A DNA stretch of 64,000 nt, from the NCBI RefSeq assembly GCF_041146795.1, contig NC_135187.1:3917556-3981555 (forward strand), given 5' to 3'. Under the pieces are notes generated by a model that worked only from the letters and a program-made list of their open reading frames with translations, did no database searches and was not told the origin of the DNA. The translations under genes were made by a program, and so were the position numbers. Source of the stretch: Maylandia zebra. Taxonomy: Eukaryota; Chordata; Actinopteri; Cichliformes; Cichlidae. Shown here in pieces: positions 33,694 to 44,497 of the stretch (the first letter of the stretch is position 1; each line of letters begins with the position of its first letter).

Positions 33694-36600
33694 ATGAAAG
33701 ACATTAAATGTGTGGTGGTGGGTGACTATGAAGCAGGAAAGACCTGCCTGCTCAATTCCTACACAACTGACAAGCTTCCCATTGGAGATTTCCCCACGGT
33801 GAGTATCCGAAAACAGCACAGAGTCAAGTGGCTTCCATTCACCAGCTGTGAAACGGCTCAAAAGCCAGCTTGTTATTAACTTAAGAGTGTTCTCTGGAAT
33901 ACTCGGTGTTTGGCTCCATGCTGTCACACAGGAAGTGGTAAATGGTTGTAACTATCTAATCTCTGCAGGTAGAAGAGTGAAAGCAAGGCTCTGTGCAGTC
34001 ATTGTAATGCTGACAAAGGGCTGGACTGGGGATCATTTCTGTTGATTGACGGATATAATACACTTGACAATAACTTAAAGTTACACTTTCGCTATTAGCG
34101 ATGGCTCATGGTCAGAGTAGCCATTGGTTTTACCTGAAATCTCTCCCTTCCTAATTGTCCCTCCATCTATTTTCTTAACACATGAATTCATCTTCCTCTG
34201 TCTCTTCCTCACTTCTCCACAGCTGGTGCCAGCAGCAGCCTCCTGTGACTGTGAGGTCTGTTTTCTAGTTGTTACTGGTAATAAAGTTCATCAGCACCCT
34301 GACAGCTAACATTGTCTCTCAGCTTTTCACCACTTCTTCAACACTGAAACTTAAGCGGCGTGAGCGCACAGGTGGGCGAAGGGACAGTGTAGTGCCAAAA
34401 AGTGATCGCCTGCCAAAAACTGATTTCCAATGTTTCCGTGTGTTTTTTATGTGTGATATCTTTACGTATGTTGGTAAATAGAGTTTGGTGAACAGAGTTT
34501 ACAAAGGGGTTATATATACAATTTAAAAATTACCTGTTTTTTAAGTATCTTTATAACTCTGTGTTATTGTACTTACATTATAACCAATTCAGTCCTTTTT
34601 GTCCACTTAAAATATGTTTACAGAACTAATATTTGTTGCACTTTCTGCTGTCGTCTTGGCCAGATTACTCTTACAAAAGACATTTTTAATGTCAACAGGA
34701 TTTTTTTTAACTGCATAAATAAATGATATATAACAATCACTGCCAAAAACTGATCGTGGCTTCTACCTTGTTACAGGAATGTTGTTTGTGGCTCAAGATG
34801 ACTTGGTATCATTCATGTGGGATATGTTTGACATATGTTTCACATATTATAGACCAACAAGTTATTTATAGCAGTTTAAATACGAGCAATCTTTTTTTGG
34901 CAAATACCAGAAATCAGTTTTTGGCAGACAATCACTTTTTGGCACAACACCGCTCGCATTAGATTTGATTGGGCAATCCAGTGTCAGCAATGAAAATGAA
35001 CGAATGGGCGAATAGGTCAGTCTGTGTTTAGTTTAACTTCCATCAAGGTTCACTGTGTGGTGGACGGCAATGGGACCAAAAGTGAAGGACACTGAAGATA
35101 TAAAACTCAAAAACCTGTTTTATTATTTATAAGCGCTTACAAAAATGCATCAAAAAGGCAGGTCAGGGGTGCCGGTTTAGATCACTGGGATGAGCAGGTG
35201 ACCATGTGCTGAGTGGCAGGAAGTGGCCAGCCTGGGTTGGAGTCTGACCCACAGCTCTTCGGTGCATTTATTTCCTTTCTCTTTGTCGCTATTTACTGAA
35301 AGGGCCAAAAAGATTTTTATTTTTTATATTTTAAAGCAAAAAATGCTTCTTAGAAAATGCGTGACAATGGAGGGCAAAACAAAGAACAGAAACAAAATGA
35401 GGGGTTAAATACACAAGAGGAGATGAGGGCAGAGTGGAGACGACTCGGGCAAAACTGAACATAACGCACATGAGACGAAAGACTATCAAAATAAAACGAG
35501 ATGTTATCAAACACGGAAACAGAAGAACGCAAAGACAGAAGGGAAATCAACACGGAGAGAAGACTGACATCATACATGAGGCACAAAACACAGAGAAGAA
35601 ACTAGGACAGACTGGAAGAGAAAGGAAACTGCTGTCATCTGAAGACCATAGAAAACAAAACTGAAAAGCACTAGGAAATAATATAATACTCACAAGCACG
35701 AAGCAGAGCTTGAACACAGATCACATCATGAGCACACAAAAACTCAAGACACTGGGTCAAAGATGCAGGACCATGACGACTTCCTCCCAAATCATGATGT
35801 TAGTTTCCCTCAGCTGTGTTCCTACTTGTTTCCTCTCCCCTCGTTATCTTGTAAGTATTTTTTGTCTCCCCCTGTCCTTTGTCACGTCCTCATTCATGGT
35901 CCTGTGTCTCCCTGCTCTGTGTTTCAGAGTTTTCAGTTTCCCCTTTCCTGCCCTGCTTCTGTGTTGGCCTTTTGTATTCTGTTAAAACAGCAGCATTAAA
36001 GCTCTTTTTCCATTAGTACCTATTTGGATCGGCTCGAAGCGGCACAACTCGTTTTCCATTACAGTGGGATACCACCTAATGCACGTGGGGTTATTAAAGC
36101 AGCGCGGCCGACAGTCTCACGATGTGATTAGTATGTGACACGAACGCCACAACAAAGGCAGACGTCGAGGCAACGATCTACCTGCCGCACAGTCTGTGGC
36201 TTTTTTTCAGACTTGAGAACCACAATGTTGTTTTTTGGTGACATGAAGTCTTCTGACGTCACATTTTCAGGTCGCCTTGGATCGCTCAAAACCCCATGGA
36301 GTAGGTATTTAAAAAGTAGCTGGTACCAGGTACTATGACCTACAGGAAAAACCCTGAAAACACAAGTAGGTACTAATGGAAAAGGGACTTAAGAATGATT
36401 TTGAGTTCTTTCTTCCTGCCACACAGCCGTACCTGGACAAAAACAAACATGGTGTTCACCTTACGGCTCTTCACCTAAATTGTGCTCAGTGTCAAGGTCA
36501 CATTCGTTTCCTGGGCAATAACCTGTGAATTGTGATGGGCTGTGACTACATCACTGCCACTCTTAATTGCTTATTGTCTCATTGATTGTATAAATATTAA

Positions 36601-39600
36601 CCTTCTTGTTCCTGCCTATATTTTCCTGTTGTTATTAACTATCTAACAACTCGTTGTCAGTGCTGTAGTTGTATCTTAAACCTTTAAGTCATCAGGCCTT
36701 AAGTTGAATAACCAGAGTGTCCTCTCTAATCTCCCAGCTGTGCCCTGCATACTTTCTTTAATCTTTGCTTTGTGTTGAGCTGTTTCATGCCAGTGCTGGC
36801 TCTTGTGGTGGTGTTTCCTGTCACTCATCTAACAAATAACCACCGCAGTAAGAAAACAGGTCACCTGTAACATTGTTTTTCCAGAGTATTTCTGACTCTT
36901 GTTTCACGCCATAACTAAAACATAGCATACCGTTGAGAATGAGTACATATAAATACATTTAAAAACATGCTCTAGGGTATACGTCTGTTTTCCTCCAGTT
37001 CTTTTCGATGCGCCTGCAAGATAACCAAAAATGTGGACGACATATTGAAATGCCCTAAAACTAGAAGTGCTACCATTTGGAAGTCAAAGCCAGAATCACA
37101 GTGCTGTACTCTGGTTTCTGTGCTTGTTTTGTTAGTGTTAGCAACCATAATAAGTGAAAATCGTCGCTGCAGACAAACCCGTTTGATCTGCTGGCCGTTA
37201 TCTTGAAAACAAGATGATCACGATCAAAGGATTGGTCACTGGAATTCATTTCACTGCAAAGCTTTTGTTTTGGTAACACAAAACATCTCTTTAGTTGACA
37301 GTGGTGCGTTTTTACCTCTCACTAAAAAATCTAACTCACTCGATGTTCAGTTCAGTTCCCACCAAAACCACTAAAGAGAGCCTTTCAGCCAAGGATGTCA
37401 ATCTAAAGGAAGCAGCAGTCACAACATTTAGTCTGTGCGTGACCACGGTGTTGGCATGTGACCAATATATGATTTGACTTTATGTCTATTGCTATCATAT
37501 TTTTATGCCATCGCCTTCTGATGGGTTGCCCTACGCAGACAGAAGTTTTGAGCACAGGCAGAAGGTTTCCTTTTCTTTTTTGCAAATGGTATAGTTTGGG
37601 CTGGAGCCAGTGACCTTGAAACCTCCTTCAGTAGATCTGTGATAGATCTCATCATGCACCGAGTTGTCCTTTAGTCAGCTTTTCACCCACTATGTGTTTT
37701 TGCACCACTCTGCATTTAACCTCTTAAGCACCCACGCATAACCGTAAATGTGATCTCCTCCCCTTTGCCCCGTATCTGGGGATATGGGTGCTTAAGAGGG
37801 TAATCGATAGTTATTATTAATCTCTGCATCCCACTGAGCCTGGTTCCGCCTGAGGTTTCTACCTATTTAAACAGAGTATTTCCTTCCCAGTGTCTCCAAA
37901 GCTCTTGCTCATAGGTCATCAGATTTTGTTTTGTTTTCTTTTTTTTTGGGGGGGGGGGTTGGTAGTGGGTTCAGTTTTCTCTGTAGTGTTGCAGGGCCTC
38001 TTGCAGTATAAAGTGTAGTGATGATGTGATGAAGCCCTGTGAATGTGTCAAATCTTTCTCCTAGAGCAGGGCTGTCCAACTCCAGTCCTCGAGAGCTACC
38101 GTCCTGCAGCTTTTAGATGCATCTTTGTTCTGACACACCTGAATCAGATGAATGGCTTGTTATCAGGCCTTTGCCAAACTTGATGGCATGCTGAAGAGGT
38201 AATCCAACCGTTTGTTTCATCTGTGTTGGAGTAGGGATGGATCTAAAAGGTGCAGGACAATAGCTCTCGAGGAGTGGGATTGGGCACCCCGTCACACCAT
38301 TCAACGGCTTATTTGGAAGTACTACTACTCCGCATTTGTTGTACAGCAGCCCTGCCGTGATAATACATTCATTTATTTATTTATTTAGAAAGAGGGACAA
38401 TACATATTAATGAATATTTTAACAAATAGCCTTGGGCTAATTTCCATCTGCAGACTCTCTGGCAGGTTGGTGTTAAACACAAGTTAATAATAACATACAG
38501 AGACAATATTTACAGGTCATGTGACAAGGACAAAAACAGTGATCACATTATACTAGAACAAACAATGACAAGAACTTTGTATATTAGACAGGCAGATTTA
38601 AATAATTTGAAATTAGTAAAATTTTGAAACTTGTATTTATCTAAAATTTGACAATGGTGATATGAAAAAGGTTCCTTATCTAATATTTTCAATGATCTTT
38701 GTAGCACACTTCGATTGGCCCGATAGCAGCAAAGCTTGTATAGGACCAACTTGTAATACAGTATTCAATATGAGCCGGTATCATAGAGCGCAGGAATGTA
38801 ATCGCTGCTGTCTGTTAATGATGTGCGGATATGTCTAAAGTTCTGTGTATTAACATTTACAGTTTTCACTACATATGGTCTGCATAACAGTTGATATATA
38901 AACGTATTGATGTATCAATTGCAGAATACCCATACGAGGTCCTGTATAATATAAATATATACATGCACACTCACCCCTCACTAACCATCCCCTTTGAGAC
39001 TGATTTAAGACTTAAGACTTGAACAGAAGAGCAGGTATAACGTAACAGCTATAGCTTTGAATTTAGAGGATCTGCTGGGGATCAGTATGAGCCGGAGTGC
39101 TGCCAAGCTTGTTATACAGAGGGAGAACCCTGCTGCTCCCTCTCGACAGCTATGTCCTCACACAATATGCTCAGGTGTTATAGTGACTTTGTGCTAAAGA
39201 CCTGGCAGGTTGCAGACCACTGAGTATCTGATCCAACACTGCTCAAGATCTACTTACAGTTCTGTGAAAACGAAAGGTCAGGGATTCAATCTCTGGCTGC
39301 TCTAGTTCATGGGTGTCCTTTGTCAAGATGATGAACCTCCAACTCGTTGACGCATTTATGTGAGTGTGTGGAACGTATGAGCACCTTTAAGGTTTAATAA
39401 GAGTGGGAAACTTTTCGTGTATTTATGGCACTTAAACAAAACTTGGTCAGATTTCACCAGTTTATTCTGTCAGCATCCACAAACATGTTTTGTTTCAGCA
39501 GTGTAATCTTTGTTTAACACTGGAACTACGTGGCTTTGGTTCAGCTCCACAGACTAACTGAGACGACACTCGTTCAGAGGTTTAACTAGTCCAGAAGTCT

Positions 39601-42600
39601 ACTTCCAGTTTTGTTTGGAGTACATCTGCAATCAAGGTTTTTCACAGGTTTACTTTCTTTTTCTTTGTTTCCTCACTCCTTGCCTTCTGTCCCCCCAGTC
39701 GTTTGCTACCTGTGTGAAGACAGTGAAGATCAATGACGAGGAGTACAATCTGCAACTGTGTGACACTTCAGGTAAAAAATACACATAAACTGAAACAAAA
39801 CAGATACTAATAGCAACAGCTGTAGCATATTTATATTAGTAGCAGTATTTCCTGTAATGTTCGGAGCTGCTGGTGATGGATAGGATCCTATAGCAATTTG
39901 AAATCTTACTACACTGTCCTTATGAAGTTCCTTATGAAATCTTTATTTTTGGGTTGCGGCACTTATGAAACACGAACAGTTATCTGGCAACAGCTGTCAA
40001 TCAAAGCAGCCATGCCACTGACTTTAAGCCTCACCAGTATCTTGATGGGTGATTTAGAAAAACATTACCCACCATACAGTTTCTATGAGGGAATAAATCA
40101 GTCCAGAGATGACAAAACTGTGTTTTGTATCAGGTTGAGAATGTAATTATTTCTGCTGTAAAGTTTTAGCCCCAAGTGGATATTAAAGGAACTGCATTCA
40201 CATTTTTCAGCCTCGGAGATAACTGCTTATATTTGCCTTGCTTTGGTTGCACTGTTTGTTGCGGATCTTTTTCGTGTGTGTCTGCCTCTGCAGGTCAGGA
40301 GAACTACGAAAACATCCGACTTAACACGTACACTGACACCGACGTCTTCCTTGTCTGTTTCTCTGTCGTATCGCCCTCAACCTTTGAGAACGTCACAGAC
40401 AAGGTTCGTTTAGATGGTTTGTGTGTTTTATTTCTAATTTGATGCTCATGTCCTTCACTTTAATTACTACCATAACTAGAAATATAATGAGCCAAACTCT
40501 AAGGATAAACACACACAGAGCAGAGATCGTTAGGGTTGCAGTGAAACTGCATCAAACCTTTAGCTTGTCTTTTTACAGTGGGTGCCAGAGATTTTACGCT
40601 TCTCTCCAAAGACGCCATTCCTGCTGGTTGGGACTCAGGTGGATCTGAGAGATAACGAGAACACCCTGGAACAAGCCCTGACCTTTACGAGTGGCGAGGA
40701 ACTGGCTCATGAGCTGAAGGCCGTTAAATACATGGAGTGTTCGGCTCGGACTCAGGTACAGAGAGAGAAAAATAAGTCTGCTGGTGGGATTCTCTGTTGA
40801 GAAAGAAGCCTTGGTATCTATACGTTTTGGGCAATTAGAATAAAAGAAATATGAACATCATCATTACTCACAGAGTCACAGGAAGTCTTTACACTTAATA
40901 AAAAGGCATCAAAAGCCATTTGTCAAAACCTAGTGGAAGTAAAAAATAACTACAAAACATCTCAGGTTGGGGTCCTGGTTACATACTCCTGATATATCTA
41001 AAACAATCACCACCACGGGGGGTCGTGGTCTGGTCCCGCCTTCGCCATTGTGGTTGATGTGGAGGTAGGGACGGGCTTACGGGGTCTGGAGAATCCCTAG
41101 GGACGTTATCCCTGGAGGACTTAACCCAGGGGTTGTGGTCATAACCTGTTTAGTGCCCCCCCCCCCCTTTGGCCACTTGTGCCTCAATTTTATTCCACAA
41201 CTTAGACATCCACATTACTCACACTCTCATAACACATACATATAGGGCCTTGAAGGTGGGCACATTAACAGCGTCTAGTGGACGGTCTGTGTATTCAACC
41301 CCACCTCTGGCGCCGGTGCCCACCTCTCAGTTTTAAATCCATGTAGACATGGAGGGTTCTCAGGAGGGGCCGTGCTAACACCTGCTGCTCTCTGGCAGCA
41401 CCATGCTCTCCCGTGTTTTAAATGCACCTTCGAACAACACGCAGCAACACTACACATGAGCGAGAGGAGGGAGGTGTGGGGTCTTCACACACTCCTGTTC
41501 TCTGCTGGCCATTGGGGCGGGGGGGCTGGGAGAAGGTGTTGGCCGTCCAATTGGGATCTAGGATGCGGGGCCTCCCTGCTGCTGCGGAGCCTGGAGCGGT
41601 CTGCTTGCCTCCACCCCGGGGGAAAGGGTAACTGGTCTAGGTGCCGTTTCCACCTCTAGGGGCGAGGGTACCTGGACCTGGGGTATAGAGTTTGTTTGGG
41701 GAGTGGCCTCTGGGCCTGCGGCTCGGTTCACTCTGGCACAGCTGGCTGCCGGCAGAGCCGGCGGGCACGCCACTGCAGCCCCCTCTGGCTTCTGCTCCGT
41801 GGCTACTGGGTGACCCCTCATCTGGGCTCTCCTCAGCTCTTCCCAGGAGGGTGACACGGATGCCCCTCCGGTGGTCCTCCTTGGGCTCTCGCACTCTGGG
41901 GCCTCTGGATGTCTGGGGCCTGGATCTCCTCTATGCCTGCTTCATGCCCTGGGGGACGGGGCTATGGCTCTCTACATCCTCTAGCAGACCATTGCATGGA
42001 GAAACCTTTTGAATACAAGCGCGCTGATCCACACAGGTGTGCACACGGGTGTTCACTGTTCATAGACATAAACTACACCTTCATTGGCTACATTGTGCGC
42101 TGTCGGTCCTGCTTGCTACACAACAACATTCAATATTTAGTATTTACTGCTGTTTACACTTAGCTAGATTAACGTGATGGTGTTGTGTTTAGTATGTTGC
42201 TCTGTTTTTTTTTTTTTTTTTTTGTTGTTGCTTGTTTTCTATTCTCTCTCTCAACAGGTGATCCAGGAGATTTTAATTTTTTTTTCTCCCCTCCTTTCTC
42301 ACTGTCCCTCTCCCCTTCTGTTTTTCTTTTCCTTCCTCTTTCTTTCTCCCTTTCCTATCCCTCACTCATGTCTCTCCCGTCTGTAACAACTGAAAATAAA
42401 ATAAAATAAATAATAACAACAAAGGTCGATCAAAAGGACCAATACGGCAAGGCCGTGATGATCCATTTGGCAAAGTAAATCCATTGGCGATCCTTGTTGG
42501 TCTTCAGACAACAATTCTGACGGCTAAAGAACCAAATGGGACAGGCAAAAAAACAAAACAAAACAAAAAAACAATCACCACATGGAGGCTCAACGTGCAC

Positions 42601-44497
42601 CCGTTTTACGACATCTACCAACTTAAAACAGAATAGATCAGCAAAGCATGGTGAATTTACCGATGATACTGTTTAAAATTGCAACATAAACTAAATAATT
42701 AAGATAAAAAAAATTACAAATCACAAAAATTAAAGATCATAACAAAATTTTTAAGTATGGCTCAACATATTTGAGTAAAATACTGGCCTCTATGACTCTA
42801 ATACCCGCAGCACCTCACCCAGAAGGCTTCGGCATCCCCTCTCTGTGGGTGAGCCCAGACCCCACAGGGGAAGCTCATTTCCACTGCTTGTATCTGCAGC
42901 CACTGCCCTACAAATCAGTCTGCCAACCTCCTGCTCCACTCTCACCTCACACCTGTTCTTAGGCAGCAGCTCCTCTCCCATTTCTAACTGAGAACAGTGG
43001 CCTTAGTTGCGAGCTGCAGTTCATCACGCAGTGAAGCCAAAATAACCAAAGCATCCTCAGCAGGGAAAGAGGAAACCCTCTGTGCCTAAAAATTAATAAC
43101 AATTATGAACAGAACCTTTCTCAGAGTGACACTAAAAACTAGTTCATGCATGTATTACTTCTAGGCTAGACTACAGTAATTCGTTACTATCAGGATGTCC
43201 TGAAAACTCCCTGAGACGGCTTCAGTACTCTTGCTGCAGGGACTAGAAAGAGAGAGCATATTTCTCCTGTTTTGGCTTCCCTTCAATGGCTTCCTGTTAA
43301 ATCCAGAATTGAATTCAAAGTCCTGCTCCTCACATACAAGGTCTTAAATAATCAGGCCCCACCTTATCTTAATGACCTTGTAGTACCATATCAGCCTATT
43401 AGAGCACTTCGCTCTCGCTCTGCAGGCCTACTTGTTGTTCCTAGAGTATTTAAAAGTAGAACGGGAGGCAGAGCCTTCAGTTTTCAGGCCCCTCTTCTGT
43501 GGAACCAGCTTCCAGTTTGGATTCAGGAGACAGACACTATCTCTACTTTCAAGATTAGGCTTCAAACTTTCCTTTTATTAAAGCATATAGTTAGTGCTGG
43601 AACAGGTGACCTTGAATCCCCCCTTAGTTACACTACAATAGGTCGAGGGTGCTGGGGGATTCCCATGATGCATTTAGTGTTTCTTCTTCACTCACTATGC
43701 CTCTCTGGATTGAATCATTAGTTATTATTAATCTCTGGTTCTCTTTCACAGCATGTCTTTTGTCCTGTCTTCCTTCTCTCACCCCAATTGGCCACGGCAG
43801 ATGGCCCCGCCCCTCCCTGACCCTGGTTCTGCTGAAGGTTTCTTCCTGTTAAAAGGGAGTTTTTCCTTCTGTCATCAAAGTGCTTGCTCATAGGGGCTCA
43901 TATGACTGTTGGGGTTTTCTTTGTATTTCTCTGTTTTCTTTGTATTATTGTCAGGTCTCTACCTTACAATATAAAACTGCCACGCACCTTTGAATATGTT
44001 CAGAGGATAAATACTTGATGCAGTGTGTTCAAGGACCAGGATAAAAACTGCCTTTCTCTTCCTGAATCTGAGGTTTGATCAGTGCCTTTCAAGGAAGGAA
44101 CAGTCTGTGGCAAACAGGGGAGCCACCTCCCCAGTGTGCCAGCACAGAGGCGCTGTACTCAACGTCCATGCAATGTTTCAGAGGCACGTCAGCAGGACTG
44201 CAGAGACCATCATGATTTCTCACATCTTAGATTTTTCCTTGTAGAGTATCAAAATAAACAGTTTATATTCACAATATTTCCTGTTTATCTTGATACTCTG
44301 CTAGGAAATAGATCTTTATTTTGATCTGATAACTCCACCTCTCTCTGAAGTAGAAATCTTTTTTTCCTCTTGTTAAATTTGAGTGTCTCTTTCTGTCTCG
44401 TTTTCAGGAAGGAGTGAGGGAGGTGTTTGAAGAGGCCATCCTGGCAACTCGAAATCCTACAGATAAAAAATCCACTTACTTCTGTGTTCTGCTATAA
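33694..44497 (+). CDS. Gene D: divergent Cdc42-like GTPase lacking part of the Rho insert
   Basis: Exons are 33694-33798, 39699-39771, 40294-40403, 40579-40755 and 44408-44497, in frame with GT-AG sites, giving 184 residues. ATG follows an acceptor. The P-loop is GDYEAGKT (G12Y, A13E), K16, T17 and T35 are present, then DTSGQ with Q61 kept, TQVD, ECSAR and a CVLL prenylation box. In Cdc42 numbering it also has F28L, Y32D, D38A and Y40C. Switch II is changed ([13 protein letters not shown]). Exon 4 is 21 bases shorter than in genes A and B, removing seven residues of the Rho-insert helix between TLE and the LTF segment. The remaining frame, splice sites and CAAX box are intact, so divergence is not simple decay. 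Intron sequences following exons 2 and 4 still align with those of gene A, supporting tandem duplication. Intron 1 (5.9 kb) and intron 4 (3.7 kb) are filled with repeats. Confidence 0.85.
34385..34952. mobile_element. hAT-like MITE in intron 1 of gene D, about 568 bp
   Basis: The left end CAGTGTAGTGCCAAAAAGTG continues for more than 40 bases as the near-inverse of the right end, which closes CACTTTTTGGCACAACACCG. A third related segment, TGCCAAAAACTGATCG, lies at about 34741. No transposase. A clean 8-bp target duplication was not found. Confidence 0.6.
35090..35990. repeat. Unclassified dispersed repeat sequence in intron 1 of gene D
   Basis: Purine-rich text (35330-35660) and then pyrimidine-rich text (35780-35960) resemble halves of a degenerate dispersed repeat. 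The ORFs inside are low-complexity. No class is assigned. Confidence 0.3.
35998..36392. mobile_element. MITE with CTTTTTCCATTAGTACC termini
   Basis: The left end CTCTTTTTCCATTAGTACCT and the right end AGGTACTAATGGAAAAGGGA are inverted repeats of about 26 bases with few mismatches. They are flanked by TTA and TAA trinucleotides, as seen for PIF/Harbinger-type insertions. No ORF for a transposase. Confidence 0.65.
37580..38040 (+). repeat. Rex1/L2-like LINE 3' end, degenerate
   Basis: AGTTATTATTAATCTCTGC, CCTGGTTCCGCCTGAGGTTTC and GCTCTTGCTCATAGGTCATC occur in the same order as in the better copy at 43600-43990. A poly(G) run lies at 37949-37959. The small hairpin element at 37720-37799 sits inside it. 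Confidence 0.5.
37720..37799. repeat. 80-bp element with a 15-bp perfect inverted repeat
   Basis: CCTCTTAAGCACCCA (37720-37734) and TGGGTGCTTAAGAGG (37785-37799) are perfect inverse copies around a 50-bp interior. It looks like a very small MITE or hairpin. Confidence 0.7.
38066..38290. mobile_element. Palindromic fish MITE
   Basis: GGGCTGTCCAACTCCAGTCC with CTCGAGAGCTACCGTCCTGC on the left is mirrored by GCAGGACAATAGCTCTCGAG with GAGTGGGATTGGGCACCCC on the right. This is a well-known type of teleost palindromic repeat. No ORF. Confidence 0.7.
38370..38800 (-). mobile_element. Non-LTR retrotransposon 3' fragment, minus strand
   Basis: The plus strand begins with ATTTATTTATTTATTTAGAAAG and GGGACAATACATATTAATG, the reverse complement of a fish LINE tail. 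Upstream on the minus strand, the reading [17 protein letters not shown] followed by ACLIYKVL looks like the end of a reverse transcriptase ORF. Truncated and inactive. Confidence 0.5.
41000..42420. repeat. GC-rich dispersed repeat in intron 4 of gene D
   Basis: A strongly GC-rich block in an AT-rich intron. Its CCTGGAGCGGTCTGC/GGCCTCTGGATGTCTGGGGC style text keeps several overlapping frames open on both strands, and a C-run lies at about 41157-41167. It ends in T/C-rich sequence and AATAAAATAAAATAAAT at about 42395. The abrupt base-composition change marks an insertion; I recall similar blocks in other fish, but the class is unknown. Confidence 0.45.
43140..43990 (+). mobile_element. Rex1/L2-like LINE 3' fragment in intron 4 of gene D
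   Basis: The frame 43272-43721 reads [20 protein letters not shown], then [14 protein letters not shown], then [15 protein letters not shown], then [17 protein letters not shown], the C-terminus of this LINE type. The characteristic 3' UTR follows (CTGGTTCTGCTGAAGGTTTC, TTAAAAGGGAGTTTTTCC, GTGCTTGCTCATAGGGG). It is 5'-truncated. Confidence 0.8.

Noticed and set aside
41372..42012. Overlapping ORFs of 69-106 codons in the GC-rich block
   Set aside because: Open on both strands because of GC-rich composition, and inside an intronic repeat.
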